Assembly (NCBI GenBank): GCA_023053545.1
Contig: JAKZAN010000004.1
Span: forward strand, 5,146,001 to 5,210,000
Origin: Lepidurus packardi
Taxonomy: Eukaryota; Arthropoda; Branchiopoda; Notostraca; Triopsidae
DNA: 64,000 nt
Reading direction: 5' to 3'
Below, piece by piece: positions 23,401 through 33,367 of the stretch. Each line of letters begins with the position of its first letter. Position 1 is the stretch's first letter. Position numbers and translations under genes: made by a program. Under the pieces are notes generated by a model. The model did no database searches and was not told the DNA's origin. It saw nothing but the letters and a program-made list of their open reading frames with translations.

Positions 23401-25852
23401 ACACAAGAGAAAAGCTACTCAAGGACTTCTCGATACAAGTATTATGAGACACAAGGACTAAGAGACACGAGGACAACGCGACACAAGGACTACGGACCCC
23501 GACACAAGGACTATGGTGCCTTAATCTTTCAAGGGACCAATAGCATTTCGAGCTCAAAAAGTCCCTTGCTCATTGGTTAGGCGCCAACAAGCTTAAAAGG
23601 TGTCTCCACTGTATTAAAAATTACGTCCCATCGACTAAGAATACCGTCGTAACTACGAACCCCGACTTTAGGTTAGGACTTGGCTAGGTTTGGGGTTTGC
23701 CGTGCTTAAGTCGGAGTTCGTAATCCTTGTGTCGGGGATAGTAGTCCTTTTGTCGAGAAGTCCTTGTGTCTACGTCCCCCAATGACAGTAGTGGCCTGGC
23801 CGACTGGCACTGGCAAAGCTAGTACGGCATGCCTCGCAGTTTCTCAATAATGAAAAACAAAGAAATGTTAACTTATTTTTATGCCTTTTAGTGCAAGTAT
23901 TGCAACCTGAAATAAGCTGATCTTAAAATCGCCCTTCTACTAAATTTTAAATAAAACTAATATCAATTTATTTTAAAATAAAAATTTCCTAAATCTTAAA
24001 TCTTTGTGCTAGAGATAAGATACTCAATTTTAGCAGGTTCAAACCAAAGAACTTGGGCTACTGTCTCTCTCTTTTCTGGTGCGTTACAAAATGTGACAAG
24101 GTGTCCAACCAAGCCTGATGACCCAACCACGGATGTCAGTATCCGGTACATATCATCCAATGCATCACATAACGCTCTACAGCACAGGTACGGGAAATCT
24201 TACGTCGAAGTTTTATACAGTTCTCAGGCTTTGTATTCTCTAAATCCTTTCACACTCCTAGTCTGCTCCAACGGATCACTAAGACCAAGCCAATGAAGAC
24301 CAAGACTATCCCTTGCTTGTCTATTACGTTTTATATCCTGGCCTCGCTTCATTACCGCACTCGAACCGAAAGCTGATCAAAAGCCTCCAATTTCCCTTCT
24401 ATGCCACTCCGCATTTCCTTAAAAAATAAATAAATATGAAAGGGACAGGAGGAGCGAGAAGGGCAACTACAAAAGATTCCCATAACGTTTTCGCTTCTGT
24501 GCACGGAACAAGAGCACTCCAATTGTCACGCTGCGGTAACATTCCTTTGAAAACCGAGTGGAATCCACTAGTAAATCACAAAGAGCATTCCCCTCCCCCC
24601 CGCCTTCCACTATTGTTATCTTAAAACCCCCTCACTCTTGCAGGTCAGAAATCCAAAGCTTTTCAGGGATAAACTATCTTTTCGAATCTTTCTGGACAAA
24701 GTTGCGTCAAAGTAAGGGACCTTGTGTAAGTACAAAGTACGATAGGCAGTTTATTAACACAAAGAGCCAGTCAAACTGTCTAATCGTGACAGGGGGATTG
24801 AATTAGCTCGTATTCAGCTTGAAATATGACGAAAAGATGTCAAACATCTCAACAGTTTTAGTTTTTACATATAAAAAGCCATATTCTTTTGTAATCGACT
24901 TGAGCTTGATAGTGCTTTTTCGGCATTTCGTTCATAGAGCAAACCTTACCTTCGCCTTAACGCTAACCGTCATCATAGTCTTGGTTAGCTTTAGTGGCCA
25001 TCCATCTTAAACCATAACAAAAGGCCCTGGCTCAGGCGTTTGAAGAGCCACTCTTGCAATAGCCTCTAATGACATGCTCTATGGAATACCGCGGCCCTGG
25101 AAGTTAATTAAGGTACCAAAGAGTAGTACTCAAAACGCTAGCCTAACCTCTTTTCTTCCCTATAAAACTCTAGGGCACCTGCAATGCTAAAGGTCAGCCT
25201 TGGGCAAGCCCAGGATAACAATAATAGGCAGCAATAAGGGGGGAGGAGTTCTAATATGCAATAAAAAAGTATACAAAGAATAAGATGAGAAACTGAACAA
25301 CATTCTTACAAAGAAAAATAAAACTATCGCACTACGTGAGTCAGAGCGAAAGACAAATCTGACGCCGCTCAAGGGAATAATTAAGTTCTTGGAATCATGG
25401 CGGTGACATATGGGTGTCATTAACCCTAAAACAGTCGCAAGTCAAGCCCTCTTCCAGCCAGAAGGGACTAATGGGGTCCATTTGGAAAATGCCAGAATGC
25501 GCGACTCCCCCCCCCCCCTTGTGCAGCTCAAACGCAAATATAGGGCTGGAAACAAGCCCTTGTTCTCTGGGGAGGGTGAGCCTGGCCGAACTAGTAGCGC
25601 TACTCCGGCTTAGTTTAGTGAATACACTACAGGGAATCCCAAGTCGCCAAAAAATCAAGCCGGGGGTAACGCTACGCGTCCCGGCCAAGGCTCGCTGACT
25701 ATTACCGGCACTGACTTTCTTTTTTTGCTCCTTCTACTTACTCTCTTCTACTTCGTTACATAACAAAGAAAAACTGAAACTGGCTTACCTTGCAGTTCTG
25801 TGCAGCACACGACAATCAAAACGAAAACGATAAGATTAATCCTTGCCTTCAT
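8442..25852 (-). CDS. shg: Classical cadherin, short DE-cadherin/Shotgun type
   Basis: Calcium-dependent adhesion receptor of adherens junctions, linked to actin through beta-catenin (family knowledge). Nineteen exons: 25789-25852, 15868-16100, 15370-15495, 14458-14577, 14215-14364, 13901-14089, 13440-13820, 12991-13339, 12769-12912, 12591-12706, 12211-12516, 11978-12133, 11025-11699, 10762-10956, 10227-10701, 10012-10157, 9087-9444, 8650-9024 and 8442-8587, total 4,704 nt (1,567 codons plus TGA). Exon 1 encodes a 21-residue signal peptide and joins in phase to exon 2 across 9.7 kb. Then come about seven cadherin repeats (DVNDN, DANDN, DINDN linkers, LDRE), the non-chordate linker domain (RVYVSDLDDWDLPDKDF, SAHGSPYY), one EGF (residues about 1140-1175), one laminin-G, a membrane span (about 1380-1402) and a catenin-binding tail with IRENIINYSDEGGGEGDMTG and SLSSLASG. 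One EGF and one laminin-G, and total length, match Shotgun rather than CadN; a CadN2-like paralogue is the alternative. Confidence 0.9.
9503..9976. repeat. Foldback-like interspersed repeat, core copy 1 (intronic)
   Basis: Lies in the cadherin intron 9445-10011. It starts GCCGCGTTCGTTTTG and ends CAAAACGAACGCGAC, so its ends are inverted repeats, and it contains several CTTATAAGCGTTCG motifs in both orientations. About 9660-9775 matches 58640-58740 closely (the shared stretch starts GCGAGTACTCTTGTG), which shows that it is dispersed. No open frame for a transposase is present, so it is non-autonomous. No clear target duplication was seen. Confidence 0.8.
12917..12942. repeat. A26 homopolymer forming a cadherin polypyrimidine tract
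   Basis: Twenty-six A on the plus strand, read as T on the cadherin sense strand. It ends four bases before the acceptor of exon 12769-12912, so it acts as an unusually pure polypyrimidine tract. Its length is likely polymorphic. Confidence 0.85.
14861..14985. repeat. 125-bp element with 19-bp perfect inverted ends
   Basis: The left end 14861-14879 (AAATCTACTTTACCTGCTG) is the exact reverse complement of 14967-14985. The interior is AT-rich and non-coding. It lies in a cadherin intron (14578-15369). I found no convincing target duplication, so it may be a short MITE or a genomic palindrome. Confidence 0.75.
15000..15055. repeat. Hairpin flanked by a 9-bp direct repeat
   Basis: Arms 15009-15026 and 15030-15047 pair at 17 of 18 positions around a 3-base loop. 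The hairpin is bracketed by GATTGTCAC at 15000-15008 and 15047-15055. It is in the same cadherin intron as the element at 14861. It resembles a very small palindromic insertion with a duplication, but origin is inference. Confidence 0.65.
20605..20810. repeat. Degenerate AAAGTTT/AAACTTT satellite-like tract
   Basis: Roughly 200 bp built of imperfect repeats of AAAGTTT and its complement, for example GAAAGTTTGAAAACTTTC. Period is irregular. It is non-coding and intronic. Confidence 0.65.
23321..23777. repeat. Foldback-like element with GACACAAGGACT sub-repeats (copy 2)
   Basis: Both ends carry arrays of a short motif, GACACAAGGACT and GACCCCGACACAAGG, inverted with respect to each other: forward at 23321-23515 and reverse at about 23700-23777. 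The right end, read in reverse (GGACGTAGACACAAGGACTT), matches the left end of the element at 58270; the left end matches that element's right end. The central part differs from the core at 9503. I saw no clear target duplication. A 216-codon frame across it is chance, produced by the repeats. Confidence 0.78.
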
Positions 25853-28800
25853 TTTCACCGTTTTTCAATTTTCTGAATAATTCCAAAGTATGTGTAAACA
25901 CGAAAAAAAAATCCGTTCACTGAAGAAGGGGGCGTATAAAGCCTCGAATTAATCACACGGTATCAACATCCATCCACTTCCACCGCCAAGTTGCCTTCTT
26001 TTTGGTCAAACCAACACGATTGGCACTACTTGAAACCACTGCAAATGGATAACATCCATACGTTAGATGGTAATGGTCCCTTAAGCATTTCCATTCCGCG
26101 ACGAGATAATTCTGTAACGAGATAATAAATCATGCCAATTAATTGTTAATAAAAGCGTATATGTAAATGAAAGTCCTTTGTTTCTTAAAAAATGTACTTT
26201 GTACGCAAAATCTTTTGTATTTTTAATGTTCGGATAACAACGACAAGTCAAGTCGAAATCTTTGTTCGGCGGTCATTTTGTGTGGGTCTATAAAACCAGA
26301 GCCTTGAAATGCTTGAAACCGGACCGGAACGCCCGAAATGGCGGACAACAACCTGTTGGGCCTTTTGGGGTTGGCGTTGGGGCTTGGGAAACAAACGGCA
26401 GTCCCGTTGCTTGCCCCTTTTCCTTCTTCGTTCGGTTTCCACCTTCCACCACACCTTTATTCTAATTCTTTTTGAGTTTTTCCTTGTCCCTTCTCTTTCT
26501 CTCTCTCTTTAACATTAAGCTATGGCATTTTCACTCTTTCTCACTTGTGGAGCCACGGTAAACGGGCAAACCTTCTCTCTTTTTACCTGCGAACGCTACG
26601 GGGACGGCAGATGGGAAAGGGACAAGACAAAACATACGCCTTCCTGACTTCCAAGCTGACTCGCGTTCCTTATCTTGGCTTTGCGTCCCCCTTGAGGCCC
26701 TTGATGGCGCCTTGTTATAAGAATGCCTGGGCTCTGTTTAAGGATTGCATTCGAAGAAAACAGGGAACGTTACCAAACCCTGATACTGACATACCTGGGA
26801 CATGGCGTCACGACAGGAAATTACACCCTGAGCGTGCACAACTTATACAATGGGAAATGTAGGCCATACTAACGTGTTTAGTAACGTTCCAACTTCCATG
26901 GGAAAAAAAAGTATGAACGGATTAATTCAAGAAGAAAACAGCATCCTGCATGTTCCGATTCCCAGCCTTTTCTCCATAAATAAGGAAAAAATAGGGAGAT
27001 CATTTCCCTTACCCTTTTTAGATTTTAGTCATATTTTGATACCTTTCTTTAGACGTGTACTGCCATAATGGGTAGTATATTTTCGAAAGAATTTCAATGG
27101 TTTTTCAGCTTTTTAGTTTCGTTATTCGACAGTTGTTTACCTATTATAAGTAATTTTCAAGTATCCGTAAGTAAATCCGCGGCTTGAGAACTGTAACAAT
27201 ACAGTAGCACACTCTAGCAGCTGCTCACGAGTTCGAAGACGAAGACCGGACTATCCACGGCAAACTGACCCCAGGCCAGACAACTGCACTCTTCAAAGCC
27301 ACGCCAAGGACTGAAGCCTCGCTTGGGCGCCAGGAAAAATGAGTTGAACCGCGGAGTTACAGGAGAACGGAGCGGCGGAGCGCCACTGTCCCCTGGTAGG
27401 TAAAAAGCCGGAAGAAAAAACTGTTTCTCACCAGTTTATGATTACATCGTACAAAAAAGTGCACATTGGAATCGCAGACTCCATGCCGACTGAGATTAAT
27501 GAGCAACAACGTCTTGAAAACTCATTAGCCTTTTCATTTCTGCATTTTTTTATTAACGCCAGAACTTCCCAAAGGATTACTATCCGTAAACAGAAACAGC
27601 TTTACAATTTTCACGGAATGCATATAGATAAGAAAAAAAATCAGAAAAAGTACTGATGTAACGAGTTTCTGAGACTAGGTGATTACCGGACGTCCATACG
27701 CGACGAGGAAAATATAACGGATGCTAACAGAAGGAAGTCATCCAGCATGAGTCATGGATGACGTGCGGCAAGCATTCGAAAGGTGCTGAAGTCATGTTTG
27801 CTCTTGCTGGATGATAAGACCACGACAACCTAGAAGGATATAGCCACCGGATCTGACGTCTACTAGGAGGACCTACTTTACTTGTTTCTGGCTGCATTTT
27901 CACCTCAAGGCTGGGGTTGGCCCTACTGTCCGGTTGACAGAGCATTCAAATGCTTCTGACATACCGTAAGAACAAAAGTAACAGCACCTTCTTTCCAAGA
28001 TAGGTGAATCAATAGGTGGACACGATTCCACCTTTTTTTTCCCCAGCGACTTGACCACGCCACAAGATCCGACTTTCAATTTCCCATCCTTTCAGTTAAA
28101 CAAGACCCTGCCACATCCAACCCAAAAGCCGTGTAAGTGCCATGAGTCCCACAAATTCCGGAAGTTGTTGATTCCGCCTTTTTTCCCCCACCTAAAAAGG
28201 GCGTTTTACCTATTAGCATTACCGCTACTGCTACTGTATACATATCATCCAATTTGTTAAACAATACTATAGAAACAGTTTGCAGTTTTGTTTCGTTTTT
28301 TTGGGTCCAAAGGTTAAGTAACCTTTTGCTCCCACATTCCATCGCAATTTCATACCGTAACCATTTGATCTACTAAACATTTGATTCCAGCTTCTGCTTT
28401 CTTGTCACTGGAAGGCAATGTGCCGAACTCAGCGAAATACAATGCCAATTTCCTAGGGAACCAAAGTAGAGGAACAAAATGCAAATATATATAATAAATA
28501 TATAATATATAAATATAAAAAATAGTCCAGGGCCCCGTGAAAGACCGTGTCATTGCAAAACCAAGCCAGTGTTTGTGACGTGACAATATTCATCCAATTA
28601 ATAAATATTTTTTTTGTATGCATTTCATGTTAATTTAATTAACCAGTCTTATTTAATTAACCCTGTTGATGTTCCTGTTAATGCGTTATCCTGTCTTGAT
28701 TACTTGATGACAATACAAAGCTGTGATTTTGCTAATAACTAAATTTTTTAAGTTTTACATAAATGTTGTAAGAGCTGACGAACCAAAAAGTACGTCCAGC

Positions 28801-29257
28801 TCTCTGAAGTCTTGATTAAAACTATCGACAAGACCTTCATTAACTGTCGAACGTCTACCCATACACTGAAACCTTTTTAACAGGGTTTGGAGCTTCCCGA
28901 TTCTTTGTATAAACGTTTTATTTATTTGTAATTTTGATTACTGAAATAGGGATTCCTAAAATGGTGGCTATGCATAGGGAATTTTTCATTTCGAATTCAC
29001 GTTTATTAATGATAATTATACCGACGTTTATTTTGTACTATTGTTTTTTTATAAAAAATGATCGGAACTTTGGTATGATCGGATACTTTTTGATCCGGAT
29101 CCAGCCTTTTACTTTAGGGATTTCAGCAGCATGGTTGCACTTGTTAATTCTAGAGGGCAAGTAATTGTTTAGTGTTTCCTTAGATGGCGTTGGCTGTGTT
29201 CTTAAGCCAGAATAAGTTTCGAAGTCCCGAAGAGAACAGTCAATTTACTGTCAAAAA
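25853..29257. other. Intergenic region upstream of the cadherin and of AIMP3; no gene seen
   Basis: About 3.4 kb between the divergent cadherin start (25852, minus) and the AIMP3 exons (plus). It should contain the cadherin promoter and 5' untranslated region and any missing AIMP3 5' exon. The open frames show no recognisable domain. A short AT repeat is at about 28485-28520. Confidence 0.5.
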
Positions 29258-29768
29258 ATGGTGCGTTGTGCCCTAAGTCTAGAAGAGCAAGCTTTAGTCC
29301 GACAATGGAAAGAATATAAGAAAGTTTTCTTGGATCCGCTAGATCCAGTGGAGCAACAACTTCCATTCGTGATTCTCAAGGTTAGGAATTAGCATAACAT
29401 AAAGATTGCTTAAATATTTTTAGAAAAGACGCACTAACCATTCTAATACTATAAAATCCTGTACAGGAGCTCAATACCGCCTTAGCAGATAGATCCTATT
29501 TCGTAGGCCACCGTTTCACAGCAGTTGATGGAGAAATATGTACCGCCCTTTACCATACCTACGTAAGAAACATAAGAAACGTTCGTTTAATTAATCTAAA
29601 TGATTTCCTTTCTAGGCGGCCCTCCCTTTCCAAGTCAAAGAAAAACTTATGCACTTGTCCCGATGGTTTAGTACTGTTCAGCATCAGCTTTTGGCAAACG
29701 GTGGCAGCACACAACGCAAATTAATATCTTTTACACGTACTTTACTGTATTCAAACAATGCTCATTGA
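29258..29768 (+). CDS. EEF1E1: Aminoacyl-tRNA synthetase complex auxiliary protein AIMP3/EEF1E1 (5' end uncertain)
   Basis: A scaffold subunit of the multi-tRNA-synthetase complex with a GST-like fold (family knowledge). Exons 29258-29380, 29467-29562 and 29616-29768 join in phase 0 and end TGA, giving 123 codons. Seen: LEEQALVRQWKEY, then YFVGHRFTAVDGEICTALY, VKEKLMHLSRWFSTVQHQ and the C-terminus FTRTLLYSNNAH, which match the helical GST-C half and the LYTNSH-like tail of EEF1E1. The usual N-terminal half of about 50 residues was not found. The ATG at 29258 is the first in this frame after a TAA at 29213, but an upstream exon spliced at a nearby AG is likely. A separate short frame opens at about 29194 and may be a leader frame. 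ATTAAA at 29784 is a candidate poly-A signal. It is tail to tail with THOC1, about 100 bp apart. Confidence 0.82.
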
Positions 29769-29866
29769 AGTTCAGTAATGTACATTAAAAAAGGCATGTC
29801 AGCATGAGGCGATTTTGGAGTTGGTGTTTACTTAAGAACGTTTCAGTTTCAGTTGGAGCGCAGAAT

Positions 29867-32704
29867 CTAGCTAGAAAGGATTCCATCTGCGAGATGCTTT
29901 AAGCCCAGCCCTTCTAGAGTATACAGTAAACTGTCAGGTGTTGCATCATCGCCTTCGTTTTCCAACCAAATTTGCAGCATGGTTTGCGCTTGCAGTTCAG
30001 AGGTGGGTTTCTCCGATTCAAAATACTCGACCTGCAAGACATATAAAATTTGGTTAAATGAAGCGAGAGAACAAAAAAAGTGCTTTGTACTTCATCCACA
30101 TGAAATCCAAGTTTCGGTGCCAGTCTCTTCCATTCGCCTCCTAATCGTTTCGCCAATTCGATTAATTGTTCTAAAGTGCAAAGCTCCACTTTGACCTTCT
30201 TAACTTCCTCGATCTCTTCGTCTACTAAAATAATTACGTAAAAATTAGCTACTGTTTTTTCCTCTTTTTAAATTTTTGTTTTTTAATTAAAAAACGTACC
30301 TTCGTTGCGAGTTTCTTCCTCTTTGCTGCCCAAATCTTCCGATTCGGTTGGCATGTCGTCAATCTGCTCCAGTTCCGGTTCCTCAGGTTCTACTTTCACT
30401 GCTGTGGAATGGTTTTGCTGCGGGAACAAGTTTATTACCTTAAACCGTTTCTTTTTGTACTATTTTAGAAGTTACCGGAAAGTCCTTCGCAACTTTCTTA
30501 ATTAGTGTTTCCAAGTAATCCGGCAACTTGGAAATTTGTGTATTCCCTTGGGTGAAAAAGTGAGGTGTTTTTCTGGCCAGTAGTCTTAAAGCACGCCATG
30601 CATAATTACTATTATTGACCAGCCTAAAATGCCAAAACTTGTTAACCAATTTCTTGCATTTCAGCAAATGTTACTTGTAAGTGCACTCAATTTGCTTGCT
30701 AGGATCGGCTTGTTCAATGGCTTCTGCAAAATGCTCTTCCATTAGTGGCAAGAAATCTCGTTCTTTGGATCGGCACGCTTGTATATTATCCGGACACAAA
30801 TTCCACAGCCTCGTCAATTCGGCACTAAGAAGAATTCTGAATCAAATTCCCCTTCATGGAATCAACTTACTTTCCCATAAGGACTTTTTTACGTGCCACC
30901 GCATCTCGTATTTGATCCCCAACTTTGCGCTTAAGGCGTCGACGTGGTTTCTTCTTTTCAGTACCATCGTCAGCCAACTCCACACTTGGTTTTGCAGTGC
31001 GAAATTCTTGGCAGCCGTCATTTTTCCAATTACTCCATAACTCTTCTCTCTAAAAACGCACAATATAGAGTGGTTTTTCGTAAGATCCATTTTACGACGT
31101 ACTTTCAAGACATGGCGGACACTTTTAGCAAAAGCAGGGCCATCAGGGGGCGTGTCTTCGAGTAACGAATAGATCTTTTCCACCGCTTCTTTTACCCATT
31201 GGCTTTGCTCTTCGTTCAGCTTTTGGTTGTCCCTAAGGAAAGATATAAAGATAACTTTAACACTATAAAGATACTATAAGAAAGCTCGAGGCGTACTGCT
31301 TAAATTTGACATTGCACTCTAGGTACTGGAAAAGAATCAGGAACTGTAGGAGAACATAACGACGGAAATTGGAGTCCCCCAATTGTAATTCAAGCAGCCG
31401 TTGGTTGGTTAGATATTTAGCAAAGTAATGCTGAGTGGCAGCTTGCCCACCATCCAAGTTCATTGCACGAATAGCCTTTTTCTGCTTCAGTTGCTGCCGT
31501 TGATCCAGCTTATAGCTAGAAAAAGCGCTCAGGATATCACTGGAATACTAAAACATAAGAAAATGAAGATAGGAAACCGGCTAAGAGCCAAAGTGAACTC
31601 ATTTTCTCTATAGGTTACCACAGCAAACGATTTCCAGGGAGCCTTACTGTAGCACTGATTCGGATTGCGAAAAAAATCTTGTAAAGCCCAGAATTTTCGG
31701 TAGAAATTATAATCAACGCGGAATCTGGAAGTGCATAACTTATAATTATTCCTAAACGGTGATAGAAGTTTCAAAACAAACTTCTTCTTTTCTCTGGGGT
31801 CCTCATCGATATTATCGTCCAAGCTAATATGGGGTTCTCCATCACCGTCTTCTTGCGTGCCAAACGAGGTTACATTATCCAAATTAAATTCACTGATGAT
31901 ATTTAAGCCTGTCAATGAAACACAGTTAACTCAAAATTAATGACAGATTAAAGAAAACCTACCTGAGCGTTCTGAGAATGGGAAGAACTTGGCTAGAAAT
32001 AACAAAATCCTTCCGCAGAAGACGGTGTTTTGGGAGCGCGATAAACGACGTAGGAGATCTGGAATTAACCTGTAGAAATATCTCGGCAGTACAAGAGAAC
32101 CGGTTACTCACCATTGCATAAACGCAACAAGTTGTTTTTGCATGCGGCAAAGAACATGTCTTGTTTCCAAAATGTAACTTTTGTTTCCACACAGGAGAAA
32201 AGTTCTTCGCATTTATCCAAAGTGAGAGCATCGAATATGTCTGACAGCAAGATCACTGGCATGGTTGGAGAACAGCAATCGCTCACAGCCGCATCACAAC
32301 AAAGCTGCACGACTCGTTCGTACTTTGACAAATCATGTTCTTTGGTCGTCTGGACGGATGAGTCAGTACCAGCCTCGGCCAAAAGACGCATAACTTCATC
32401 ACGGAAGACTTGGTCAGCGACTGCCTTTTTGTCCGTCTCACTAGCGGAATTCCAAACAAAAATTAACTATTTATCTAAGTGTCGTACATTAAGTAACTTA
32501 CAAGTATTTCGCGCTCTTGACACTCTTGCAAAACGCGTCTATGTTTCCCATCTCGATACATGGTGACAAAACGAGCTGTATAATAATTAATATATTAATA
32601 GAACGCAAATATTAATTTAGTCTGAAGATTATGGATGGTAAGAGTTCTTAAAGACGTACCGAAGTTTCCGTCCGTAAGGTATCAAACTGCGCTAAATTTG
32701 ACAT
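29867..32704 (-). CDS. THOC1: THO complex subunit 1 (THOC1/Hpr1)
   Basis: Subunit of the nuclear THO/TREX complex coupling transcription to mRNA export (family knowledge). Thirteen exons: 32660-32704, 32502-32575, 32112-32440, 31963-32058, 31619-31908, 31297-31547, 31103-31232, 30871-31049, 30675-30824, 30476-30623, 30300-30417, 30091-30224 and 29867-30031. They total 2,109 nt, 702 codons plus TAG, against about 657 in human. Recognisable stretches: [89 protein letters not shown]. An acidic linker (residues about 565-600) precedes a C-terminal death domain (about 607-700; [18 protein letters not shown]). At the 32058 border the TTCCAG acceptor is required; the nearer CTACAG at about 32070 would put a stop in frame. 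It shares a 276-bp upstream region with PSMG4. Confidence 0.95.
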
Positions 32705-32980
32705 GATCCTTTATAAGCAGAAAAGCAAAACGAATGCCTAATTGCCCCGGTCCAAGCCACAACACACAAATTGCCGATCGCGGAAACTGAATTGTGCTCA
32801 ATCTTACGCATAGATGGCGAAAGAATGCATCTCATGCGACGCGGGTCGCGTTGCAGATTAGAAACGTATTGTTACCGCGTTTTCCCCTTGGTTTTAGTAC
32901 CGCCTATCCGTCGATTCACTGTTTACCTTTTCAAAGAGTTTTGTTAATTAATTTTGTTTGCATTGAACGTTGAAGTGAAA
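32705..32980. promoter_or_regulatory. Divergent promoter region THOC1/PSMG4
   Basis: The two start codons are 276 bp apart and point away from each other, so both promoters must lie here or inside 5' leaders. No TATA box is evident. There is a GC-richer patch at about 32820-32890. The assignment rests on gene layout, not on a recognised binding site. Confidence 0.6.
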
Positions 32981-33367
32981 ATGAGTACAGTGTCAATAGA
33001 CTTTGCGCCGAGCTCGATAAAAATTCATCAATTCTTCAGTAATATCATGAACATGGACATAGTTTTTCAAATGTATCCATTGGAAGGCAGTTTATTTATA
33101 TGGATTGGTACAGTTTCTGAAGCATCGTTCAAAGATCTATCTGTTGCCATGATTACGCCTTACGAAAAACAACCGTTGAGCATCAAGCTTTTGGGAGACC
33201 CGGTCGCCTCTGATGAAACGTCCACCATGATGGCTCTTCGACTTGCTAAACGATTGAAAAAGCAAGTTTTTGCCAGCTACAATATCCCTGGTGATCCCGT
33301 TCAAATACTTCCTCTGGTCGAACAAAGATTAGCTGAAGAGGTCCATGTAAGACCAGACCTTTTCTGA
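32981..33367 (+). CDS. PSMG4: Proteasome assembly chaperone 4 (PSMG4)
   Basis: Small chaperone that, with PSMG3, helps assemble the 20S alpha ring (family knowledge). Single exon, 128 codons plus TGA, close to the usual 120-125. Seen: SLFIWIG, LSVAMITPYEKQPLSIKLLGD, ALRLAKRLKKQVFASYNIP and VEQRLAEE, the order and spacing found in PSMG4. The ATG at 32981 was chosen because it starts just before the conserved block; an in-frame ATG-free extension upstream adds MFALNVEVK-like residues only if a non-AUG start is used. An ATTAAA begins five bases after the stop. It is head to head with THOC1. Confidence 0.93.
   Translation: MSTVSIDFAPSSIKIHQFFSNIMNMDIVFQMYPLEGSLFIWIGTVSEASFKDLSVAMITPYEKQPLSIKLLGDPVASDETSTMMALRLAKRLKKQVFASYNIPGDPVQILPLVEQRLAEEVHVRPDLF

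Larger units (their letters stand above)
16101..25788. other. First intron of the cadherin gene (9.7 kb)
   Basis: Donor G|GTAAGC after the signal-peptide exon and acceptor TTTCAG before 16100 join in phase 1. A large first intron is a common place for enhancers, but I can name no site from sequence alone. It holds a degenerate AAAGTTT region near 20.6 kb and a foldback-like element at 23.3-23.8 kb. I see no other protein-like exon on either strand. Confidence 0.7.

Noticed and set aside
22930-23580. 216-codon plus-strand frame, the longest in the cadherin intron
   Set aside because: Its second half is the GACACAAGGACT repeat array, which is open in several frames at once; the first half has no domain and no codon pattern.
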